Shown one piece after another: positions 6,772-12,711 of a stretch of DNA of 13,856 bases. The notes beneath the pieces were generated by a model. That model did no database searches. It saw only the letters and a list, made by a program, of their open reading frames with translations, and was not told where the DNA came from. The stretch is taken from contig CAZOQT010000026.1 in assembly GCA_964582265.1 (NCBI GenBank), positions 1-13,856 of the forward strand, given 5' to 3'. Both the position numbers and the translations under genes were made by a program. The DNA is from JBAZYK01 sp964582265. Lineage in GTDB: Bacteria > Patescibacteriota > Gracilibacteria > UBA1369. Every line of letters begins with the position of its first letter. The first letter of the stretch is position 1.

Positions 6772-7537
6772 ACAGTATGATTGCAATAAAAACAATTGCT
6801 CCTCCAGCAATAATATCCAGGTAAAAAGAAGCGATCAACCCTACAAATACAGCCAACATAGAAGCCACTACCGCATACAGCAAGGTTTGTTTAAAACTTT
6901 TAGCTATTTGCAATGCGGTTAAAACCGGGACCACCATCAACGCTCCAATAAGCAGCACTCCAACCACACGCATACTTAAAGATACTACTGTTGCTGCAAG
7001 TGCCATCAATAATAAATTTAAATACTTTACCGGTAGCCCGCTTACTTTTGCCGACTCTTCATCAAAAGCAATAAAAAATAATTCTTTGTAAAAGCCTAAA
7101 ATAAAAATTAACATCGTTACGCTTAATCCTAAAATTATATAAATATCTAAGGTTTCTACTGCCGTAATACTCCCAAATAGATAACTAAATAAATTGACGT
7201 TAAACCCATTCCCAAGGCTTGTTAAAACCAGCGCCACCGCTAGACTACCAGATAAAAACAATGATCAAGCCGCCTCCCCGTACACTCGATCATGTGCGCG
7301 CAATTTTTCAATTACAATCGCTGCGATGATGCATGTAATAACAGCCGTAATTACAGGGTAAATTCCACTAATTAAGCCAATTGCTACGCCTGCCAGTGCC
7401 ACATGCGCCAATGAATCCGCAAATAAAGAAAAGCGCCTTAAAACTAAAAATGTGCCAATTACAGGCGCTATAATTGCTATGGCTGTTCCTGCCACAAACG
7501 CCCGGATCATGAACTCGTAATTAAAGATATTTAGCAT
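6725..7537 (-). pseudogene. znuB: metal ABC transporter permease ZnuB, interrupted by one in-frame TGA
   Basis: Together the two halves form a complete ABC-3 family permease (ZnuB/MntB type) of 270 codons plus TAA, the normal family length. The first 90 residues contain the conserved start (FVAGTAIAIIAPVIGTFLVLRR) and the family marker SLFADSLAHVALAGVAIG. Codon 91 is TGA (7265-7267). Without any frameshift, translation resumes as SLFLSGSLAVALVLTSLGNG, the expected next transmembrane region, and continues through VVSLSMRVVGVLLIGALMVVP, also canonical. The TGA falls where relatives usually have Leu, Ile or similar hydrophobic residue (my alignment by memory). It is either a recent nonsense mutation, a sequencing error, or a codon read through. 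It lies 33 bp after znuC, in the same operon, and overlaps the Fur-family gene by 47 bp at the 3' end. Confidence 0.85.
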
Positions 7538-7570
7538 TCTTTGCGCTCTAAAAAATTAATGTCTGTAAAA

Positions 7571-8347
7571 TTAATGTCCATGTAAAACCATGCGAATATT
7601 CTTTCCATATAGCTTTTGCATATAATCGTTTCTTGCAAATTCCTCTGGCTCTCCATGATAAATAAGAGTTTGGTTGATGCAAACATAATTGTTTACCTGG
7701 CTCGCGATTACATCAATATCATGAGAAACCAGAATAATCGTTAAGCCCTTTTCCTGACGTAATTTTTTCAACAGCTCATAAAATTGTTCCTGAGCTTTCA
7801 TGTCTATGCCAATTGTAGGTTCATCCAAAACCAATAATTTGGGGTGACTTGCAATGGCTCTGGCAATAAAAACACGTTGTTGCTGCCCCCCGGAAAGCTC
7901 ATAAAGAGGTCGATTTTCATATTCCAACATGCCAACTTCCTTTAGGGCATCACTGCACGCAGCATAATCTTCTTTTTTTAAATGATTGAAGATACCTCTG
8001 GTTTGAATTCTCCCCATAGCTACAATTTCTTTAACAGTTGCGGGGAATCTCTTATCAAAGTGTGTAGCTTTCTGAGAAACGTAGCCAATTTTATTCCATT
8101 GTTTAAACGTTCTTATTTCTGTACCAAAAAGTGTGACCGTACCCTGTTGAATAGGCAGAATCCCCATCATTATTTTAAGTAGGGTCGATTTGCCACCGCC
8201 ATTTGGGCCAATCATTCCAATAAAATCACCTTCCATCACGTCAAAATTAACGTCGCTTATTGCTGGATAGCCTTTAACATAATCGTATCTAACGTTTTTT
8301 ACGCTTACTAATGGTTTCTTCCCTGATTTTTCTGATTGGTGACTCAT
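7571..8347 (-). CDS. znuC: zinc/manganese-type ABC transporter ATP-binding protein ZnuC
   Basis: A 258-residue ABC ATPase of the metal (ZnuC/MntA/SitB) importer family. Motifs: Walker A GPNGGGKST (residues 47-55), with the GG variation typical of the metal-import group; Q-loop Q92; signature LSGGQQQR (151-158); Walker B LLVLDEP (171-177) followed by TIGID; H-loop H209. The family-specific segments TVKEIVAMGR and RPLYELSGGQ are present. The gene starts at ATG 8345-8347 with no Shine-Dalgarno. It is followed 33 bp later by the permease gene znuB, and preceded by a strong promoter that carries a palindromic operator. The substrate-binding protein (ZnuA) that the transporter needs is not in this window. 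Zinc is assumed from the family and the neighbouring regulator; manganese is possible. Confidence 0.9.
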   Translation of the reverse strand: MSHQSEKSGKKPLVSVKNVRYDYVKGYPAISDVNFDVMEGDFIGMIGPNGGGKSTLLKIMMGILPIQQGTVTLFGTEIRTFKQWNKIGYVSQKATHFDKRFPATVKEIVAMGRIQTRGIFNHLKKEDYAACSDALKEVGMLEYENRPLYELSGGQQQRVFIARAIASHPKLLVLDEPTIGIDMKAQEQFYELLKKLRQEKGLTIILVSHDIDVIASQVNNYVCINQTLIYHGEPEEFARNDYMQKLYGKNIRMVLHGH

Positions 8348-8358
8348 TGCTTATCTTA

Positions 8359-8396
8359 ATTGCGTTAATTCTAATCGCAATATTATTGCAAGTCAA
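8359..8396 (-). promoter_or_regulatory. znuCB promoter with palindromic operator
   Basis: On the minus strand: TTGACT (-35, 8391-8396), exactly 17 bp, TAGAAT (-10, 8368-8373), then 20 nt to the znuC ATG. The 17-bp spacer carries the perfect 6-1-6 inverted repeat GCAATAATATTGC (8377-8389). A second repeat pairs ATTGCG (8359-8364) with CGCAAT (8376-8381) and covers the -10 and start region; it shares a half-site with the first. The layout is a classical repressor site. A Fur-family regulator gene lies next to this operon, so it is the leading candidate binder; this is inference. Confidence 0.65.
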
Positions 8397-8404
8397 ATAA
8401 AAGC

Positions 8405-8433
8405 TTTAATAATGAATCTAATCAGGATATCAT
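8405..8433 (+). promoter_or_regulatory. candidate promoter of the YibE/F-like gene
   Basis: TTTAAT (8405-8410), 17 bp, TATCAT (8428-8433), then 24 nt to the ATG at 8458. The -10 matches consensus at five of six, the -35 at three of six. The palindrome of the divergent znuC promoter ends 15 bp upstream of this -35, so a bound repressor might influence both directions. Confidence 0.35.
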
Positions 8434-8457
8434 AAGCGCGCTACATTTTCAGAAATT

Positions 8458-9693
8458 ATGTTTAAAAAAATATCCAAAATCATTCTAACTCGTCTTTTGT
8501 TTTTAGCAGCAGTATTTGTCCCTATTTCAAGCGCCTTAGCTTTGAATCCACAAGATGCCCAAATTACACAAGAGACGCAAATTGCCCAGAGCAGTCAAAA
8601 CATTCAGGAATCACAGGCCAACTTTCTTAAAGCTGAAATTGTTAGAATTTCCAATGGGCAGGAAGTAATTGCCGATGATGGAACAAAAACTTACGAGCAA
8701 ACCATCGAATTAAAGGGGTTGGAAGGAGAATGGAAAGACAAACTCATATCCATAGAAAAAAGTCAGTTCAATACTTTGGGCCCTAAAAGTTACAAAGTGG
8801 GCGATGTTATGCTTTTAACAAATAATAAAGATAATCAGGGGCAGGATCATTTTGCTATTATTGATTATGTTAGAGAAAATTCCATCTACTTTTTGATTTT
8901 TTTATTTGTTGGGCTGGTTTTTTTAATTGGCAGAAAAAAAGGAATAAAGGCAATTATATCTTTAGTCTTAAGCTTTTTAGTGATCATTTATTTTATTATT
9001 CCTCAAATTGCCGGTGGGGCAGATCCGGTATTTATAAGCGCGATAGGTGCTATGATCATTATGCTTTTAGCAATTTACCTAACGTATGGTTTTGATTATT
9101 TCAGTCATCTTGGAGCGGCTAGCATGATTTTTAGTTTGATTATAACCGTACTGCTTTCTCAGATTTTTACTGAAGTAACAAGATTAACAGGCCAGGTGGA
9201 TGAGAGTGCTACGATTTTAGCTCAATTACTTGGGCCAAGTTTTAATGCTAAAGGTTTGCTTTTGGCAGGCTTTATTATTGGTGCTCTTGGTATTTTGGAT
9301 GATGTCATCATCAACCAGCTTTCGATCATAGAAGAATTGCATAAAACAGATAAAAATCTTTCTTCTTTTGAACTATTTAAAAAGGGTTTAAAAGTCGGAG
9401 TTGATCACATTTCTGCAATAGTTAACACTTTGTTTCTAGCCTATACCGGAACGTCCATGCCATTGATTTTGCTGTTCGCAGCCGATAAAACCATGCAATA
9501 TAACTTAAGTACAGTGGTTAACATGGAAACTATCGCTACTGAAATTGTTAGAACTCTTACCGGATCAATCGGCATTATTCTTTCTGTGCCGATTAGTACT
9601 TTAATTGCGGCAATCTTTATTCCAAAGTTTTTTAGCAAGCGCGCTTTAAAAAAACTTTCAGAACAAAAGCACACACATCACGTACACGCATAA
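8458..9693 (+). CDS. YibE/F-like integral membrane protein
   Basis: A 411-residue membrane protein of the YibE/F family. It has a signal peptide (residues 1-29, ending SALALN), a Gln/Ser-rich linker (33-55), and an extracytoplasmic domain (about 56-138) with the sequence SNGQEVIADDG. Roughly seven transmembrane segments follow, from about 142 to 392. Family hallmarks are GALGILDDVIINQ (from about 275), then GLKVGVDHISAIVNTLFLAY with TGTSMPL, and VRTLTGSIGIILSVPISTLIAA. The C-terminus is short and cytoplasmic with a His cluster HTHHVH (residues 405-410). The molecular function of the family is not established; it may be a transporter. Being divergent from znuCB it could be coregulated with it; the His cluster might bind metal. 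It ends in TAA, 31 bp from the convergent thioredoxin-fold gene. Confidence 0.88.
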   Translation: MFKKISKIILTRLLFLAAVFVPISSALALNPQDAQITQETQIAQSSQNIQESQANFLKAEIVRISNGQEVIADDGTKTYEQTIELKGLEGEWKDKLISIEKSQFNTLGPKSYKVGDVMLLTNNKDNQGQDHFAIIDYVRENSIYFLIFLFVGLVFLIGRKKGIKAIISLVLSFLVIIYFIIPQIAGGADPVFISAIGAMIIMLLAIYLTYGFDYFSHLGAASMIFSLIITVLLSQIFTEVTRLTGQVDESATILAQLLGPSFNAKGLLLAGFIIGALGILDDVIINQLSIIEELHKTDKNLSSFELFKKGLKVGVDHISAIVNTLFLAYTGTSMPLILLFAADKTMQYNLSTVVNMETIATEIVRTLTGSIGIILSVPISTLIAAIFIPKFFSKRALKKLSEQKHTHHVHA

Positions 9694-9724
9694 ATTCCAA
9701 ATTTCAAATCACAATTGCTAATTA

Positions 9725-10276
9725 CTATGAACGCCATTTAATCGAGCAGCCCATTGACGGTTTTTGCGCTGCGTCAATAGGTTTACCATCAACTAAATTT
9801 TGCATCGCCTCTTTTAATTCTTGGCGAGTGACAGCTTTTGGGTCTTTCCAGTTATCATCAATGCATCCATGATAGACAAGCGCATGCTCAGCATTAAATA
9901 AATAAAGATCCGGTGTGCATTGGGCCTTAAATTCACGCGCGCTATTTTGGCTTTCATCAACTAAATACGGAAAAAATATTCCCAGCTCATTAATTTTGGT
10001 TTTCATTGCTTCTGGCGCGTCATCAGGATAATTCGGATTAATATTTGGATTAATTGCAACAGTATTAATGCCATTATTTTCACCAAATCGAGCTAAATTA
10101 ATCACGCGTTCCCATACCGCTTGCGCATACGGGCAATGATTACATGTAAAAACGACCAATAGCCCTTTTAAGCCATACATATCATCACTGGCGTGTTTTT
10201 TGCCAAAAGGATCAGTCAGTTCAAAATTTGGCATGGGGCTGCCAAGAGGTATATTTATTGATTCCATTAACGCCAT
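9725..10276 (-). CDS. thioredoxin-fold peroxiredoxin-like protein
   Basis: A 183-residue cytoplasmic thioredoxin-fold protein of the AhpC/TSA-like subgroup (PRX_like1), with no signal peptide. It carries the redox motif CNHCPYA (C45-C48), the preceding strand GLLVVFT, an expected cis-Pro loop at QCTPD (about 119-123), and the subfamily ending PSMGCSIKW, whose Cys177 is conserved in relatives. The N-terminus GSPMPNFELTDPFGK is peroxiredoxin-like. Its substrate is unknown; a role in peroxide or disulphide reduction is inferred from the fold. Glutathione synthesis genes lie 3.5 kb away. The second ATG, at 10265-10267, is an alternative start. It is divergent from the DNA glycosylase gene and ends in TAG. 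Confidence 0.88.
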   Translation of the reverse strand: MALMESINIPLGSPMPNFELTDPFGKKHASDDMYGLKGLLVVFTCNHCPYAQAVWERVINLARFGENNGINTVAINPNINPNYPDDAPEAMKTKINELGIFFPYLVDESQNSAREFKAQCTPDLYLFNAEHALVYHGCIDDNWKDPKAVTRQELKEAMQNLVDGKPIDAAQKPSMGCSIKWRS

Positions 10277-10310
10277 ATTGAATATTAATTAATAAACTAG
10301 TAATTTGCTG

Positions 10311-10326
10311 TGTTATGATTATAACA
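10311..10326. promoter_or_regulatory. inverted repeat upstream of the DNA glycosylase gene
   Basis: TGTTAT (10311-10316) and ATAACA (10321-10326) form a perfect 6-bp inverted repeat around GATT. It lies 19 nt before the chosen ATG at 10345, overlaps a possible -10 (TATAAC, 10320-10325), and sits in the divergent region of the peroxiredoxin-like and glycosylase genes. It resembles Fur-superfamily (Zur/PerR) half-sites in outline, but the 4-nt centre is not canonical. Confidence 0.35.
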
Positions 10327-10344
10327 TCAAAAGATAGCTTTATA

Positions 10345-10890
10345 ATGAGCAACTTAAAACCCCAGATTTTATCTCCAAAGTTTTTTGATCGATCAGTTTT
10401 AGAAGTAGCTGAAGAAATCATTGGCAAATTCATGGTTCGGGAAATCGATCATCAAATTACTAGAGTGATGATAAACGAGGTTGAAGCATATGACGGCCCG
10501 CAAGATTTAGCTTGCCACGCGCGCCATGGCCAGACGCAGCGTAATAAAGCCCTTTATGGCGACCCGGGACATTATTACGTTTACCTTTGTTATGGCATGC
10601 ACTGGCTTATGAATATTGTTACAGGTCCAAAAAAGTTTCCATCCGCACTTTTAATCAGGGGAGTTATTCATGGACAAAAAACAGTAAACGGCCCAGGCAA
10701 AGTTACCAAATTACTAAAAGTGGATAAGTCATTCAACATGCAACCTGCAACCCAAAAGACTGGACTATGGTTTGAAGACCACGGTGTAAATGTTAACAAA
10801 CAGGATGTTCTGCGTTGTCCGCGCATTGGTGTTGATTATGCTGGTCCAGAATGGTCGCAAAAACCTTATCGCTTTTTATTAAAAAAATAA
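10345..10890 (+). CDS. mpg: 3-methyladenine DNA glycosylase (AAG/MPG family)
   Basis: A 181-residue base-excision DNA glycosylase that removes alkylated purines (3-methyladenine, 7-methylguanine, hypoxanthine in relatives). The active-site block INEVEAYDGPQDLACHARHG (residues 43-62) contains the E-A-Y triad (E47, Y49, by analogy with human AAG E125 and Y127) and H58 (human H136). The YVYLCYGMHWLMNIV segment with aromatic base-flipping residues and NGPGKVTKLL are also family hallmarks. Size fits bacterial members (about 185-200). ATG 10345 is preferred; an in-frame ATG at 10315 would add ten residues but lies inside an inverted repeat overlapping the promoter. It ends in TAA. Confidence 0.92.
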   Translation: MSNLKPQILSPKFFDRSVLEVAEEIIGKFMVREIDHQITRVMINEVEAYDGPQDLACHARHGQTQRNKALYGDPGHYYVYLCYGMHWLMNIVTGPKKFPSALLIRGVIHGQKTVNGPGKVTKLLKVDKSFNMQPATQKTGLWFEDHGVNVNKQDVLRCPRIGVDYAGPEWSQKPYRFLLKK

Positions 10891-10912
10891 TTTTGTAATT
10901 TTTATGATGCAG

Positions 10913-10949
10913 ATTGGTTGTACCAATACTTCTAAAAAATTATTATAAT
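10913..10949 (+). promoter_or_regulatory. promoter and palindrome before the PEBP gene
   Basis: TATAAT (10944-10949) ends 16 nt before the ATG at 10966. Upstream, at 10913-10927, ATTGGT-TGT-ACCAAT is a perfect 6-3-6 palindrome occupying the -35 area. Its core TGGTnnnACCA resembles GntR/FadR-type operators. No such regulator is in the window. Confidence 0.45.
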
Positions 10950-10965
10950 CTAACCCTATTTCTCT

Positions 10966-11406
10966 ATGTTGCTAGCAAGCTCAGTTTTTGAGCATAATAG
11001 TTATATTCCACATAGATATACCTGTGATGGAGAAGATATAAATCCACCACTTATAGTTTCCGATGTTCCAGCTAATACAAAAAGTTTGGCATTGCTGGTT
11101 GATGATCCGGATGCGCCAGCGGGGGACTGGGTTCATTGGCTTGTGTGGAATATTGATCCAAGCCTTAAAGAAATTCCGGAAAAATCTGTGCCAGTTGGCT
11201 CGGTTCAGGGCATAACTGATTTTGGAAAATCAGGCTGGGGAGGTCCTTGCCCGCCAACAGGAACTCATCGCTATTTCTTTAAATTATTCGCTTTGGATCA
11301 GGAACTGGATTTATCGCCAAATAGCCGCAAAGCCGAATTTTTAAAAGCTATCGATGGCCACGTAATATCAAAGTCCGAGCTTATTGGACTCTATAAAAGG
11401 TCATAA
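10966..11406 (+). CDS. YbhB/YbcL-type PEBP-like protein
   Basis: A 146-residue cytoplasmic protein of the phosphatidylethanolamine-binding protein family (bacterial YbhB/YbcL, often labelled 'Raf kinase inhibitor-like'). It has the ligand-pocket motifs DPDAP (residues 47-51) with the following GDWVHWLVWNID, and GPCPPTGTHRYFFKLFAL (93-110), both conserved in the family. The beginning VPANTKSLALLVDD is typical. The true bacterial role is uncertain. It starts at ATG 10966, probably with a very short leader. Its 3' end overlaps the convergent nth gene by 16 bp. It ends in TAA. No kinase is nearby. Confidence 0.92.
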   Translation: MLLASSVFEHNSYIPHRYTCDGEDINPPLIVSDVPANTKSLALLVDDPDAPAGDWVHWLVWNIDPSLKEIPEKSVPVGSVQGITDFGKSGWGGPCPPTGTHRYFFKLFALDQELDLSPNSRKAEFLKAIDGHVISKSELIGLYKRS

Positions 11407-12023
11407 GCCGCCGGGCAAATCTTATTCAAAAAACAACCCTCGCAATTTGGTTTTCGCGCTTTGCAGATCTTCCTTCCATGAAAAATTAGATAATGTGACA
11501 ACATGCCCCAATCATCTTTTGGTGTGATTTTCATCAAATCCTTCTCAATTTTTTCGGCCGAATTTTCTTTGCTTAAACCCAGCCTTCTTGAAAGCCTGCT
11601 TACATGAGTGTCAACAGTAATCCCATCAATAATTCCAAAAGCGTTAAACAAAACCACGTTTGCAGTTTTGCGCGCAACCCCGGGCAAAAGCAGTAACTGC
11701 TCCATTTTACGTGGCACTTCACCATTAAATTTTTCAATTAAAATGCGGCAAGTGCTTTGAATATTTTTGGCTTTATTCTTGTAAAAGCCAGTGGAATGAA
11801 CAGCTTTTTGCAGCTCTTCTAGGTCTGCATTCGCAAAATCAGTTACGTTTTTATATTTTTTAAAGAGCAACCCCGTGACCTTATTTACTACCTCATCAGT
11901 GCACTGCGCGGAAAGCATTGTGGCGATTAATAATTCCAATGGCGTTTTAAAGATAAGCGCGCATTTGGCATCAGGATAATGCTTTTTAAGTAACTGCAGA
12001 ATTTTGGGCAAGTTTTTCTTCAT
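11391..12023 (-). CDS. nth: endonuclease III
   Basis: A 210-residue DNA glycosylase/AP lyase that removes oxidised pyrimidines. It shows the helix-hairpin-helix LPGVARKTANVVL, with catalytic Lys119 (E. coli K120) and Asp138 in VDTHVSRLSRRLG (E. coli D138). The C-terminal cysteines follow C-x6-C-x2-C-x5-C (CKARKPNCEGC then C after FLNKI), ligating a [4Fe-4S] cluster. The N-terminus TPLELLIATMLSAQCTDEVVN is also diagnostic. Length equals the E. coli protein (211). The promoter TTGGGA-17-TATAAT lies 22 nt before the ATG. It ends in TAG, with a 16-bp convergent overlap with the PEBP gene. Confidence 0.96.
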   Translation of the reverse strand: MKKNLPKILQLLKKHYPDAKCALIFKTPLELLIATMLSAQCTDEVVNKVTGLLFKKYKNVTDFANADLEELQKAVHSTGFYKNKAKNIQSTCRILIEKFNGEVPRKMEQLLLLPGVARKTANVVLFNAFGIIDGITVDTHVSRLSRRLGLSKENSAEKIEKDLMKITPKDDWGMLSHYLIFHGRKICKARKPNCEGCFLNKICPAAYDLL

Positions 12024-12045
12024 ACAAAAATTAAATACTTCTGAT

Positions 12046-12074
12046 ATTATAGGGCAGCTTTAAATTTTTCCCAA
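12046..12074 (-). promoter_or_regulatory. promoter of nth
   Basis: On the minus strand: TTGGGA (12069-12074), 17 bp, TATAAT (12046-12051), 22 nt to the nth ATG. The hexamer region reads ATTATA on the plus strand, and a plus-strand TATTAT (12045-12050) with a 25-nt gap to the ATG at 12076 could serve the divergent membrane protein, so the two promoters may overlap. Confidence 0.6.
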
Positions 12075-12075
12075 A

Positions 12076-12711
12076 ATGCGAAAATTTATCAAGTTTATGG
12101 ATGGCCTTAAATACAGCAAAAGAGCGCTTTTTTGGCTTATGGCGCTGGATGCGGCTTTAGCAATTGCTTCAGTCAAAGTAGACTATGATTGGCTTATCCG
12201 CGTTCCAACTAATTTAGTATTATTTGCGCCGATTTGTTCCTTGTACCCTTTGCTTTTGTTTGTTTGGTTTGGACTACGTTACTTTAATTTTAAAATTCCA
12301 ACCTGGTTTACCATTTTTATTTTTATGGGGATTTTTAGTTACGGCCTTATGTCATACATATATTTTCCATTGTATATGACCTGGACCGGAATAAACTTTC
12401 ATGACGTTGGCAGTATTTTTTGGGTTACTGCATATGCAATTCAGGCATTTATCATTTTTTCAGAAATTAAAAAAATCTCTTGGTATCAGTATTTACTGAT
12501 TTTTGGCTATTTTTTCTTTAAAGATTATTCCGATCGCTATCTTGGAACATTTTTAGATATTGGGCTGGATAATTACCCCGAGTACCTCAAAATAACCTTC
12601 ACGGTAAGTATTTTGACTTTGCACATAGCCTCTGCTGCACTTATTTTGTATGTTGGCTTTGCCAGATCAGCCAAAAGCCAGGTTATCTTGCAGCCTCAGA
12701 AGCAGGAATAA
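12076..12711 (+). CDS. six-helix integral membrane protein of unknown function
   Basis: I do not recognise this 211-residue protein. It starts with a basic amphipathic stretch (MRKFIKFMDGLKYSKR) and has about six hydrophobic, aromatic-rich segments: roughly residues 17-33, 45-69, 75-101, 112-129, 136-150 and 171-195. A cluster of charged and aromatic residues lies in the loop after segment five (KDYSDRYLG). There is no signal-peptide cleavage site, no catalytic motif I know, and a short polar tail ending QPQKQE. The last 29 bp overlap the 3' end of the convergent peptidase gene. It is divergent from nth with a shared 52-bp promoter region. It may be lineage-specific. Confidence 0.75.
   Translation: MRKFIKFMDGLKYSKRALFWLMALDAALAIASVKVDYDWLIRVPTNLVLFAPICSLYPLLLFVWFGLRYFNFKIPTWFTIFIFMGIFSYGLMSYIYFPLYMTWTGINFHDVGSIFWVTAYAIQAFIIFSEIKKISWYQYLLIFGYFFFKDYSDRYLGTFLDIGLDNYPEYLKITFTVSILTLHIASAALILYVGFARSAKSQVILQPQKQE

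Noticed and set aside
7259..7273. Genome-wide genetic code 25 (TGA = glycine) as explanation of the znuB interruption
   Set aside because: In code 25 genomes TGA is a common sense codon. Every other gene here is complete without a single in-frame TGA, so only rare or local decoding could apply.
7259..7273. Frameshift in znuB
   Set aside because: The two halves are in the same reading frame (the distance between their start points is a multiple of three); only the TGA separates them.
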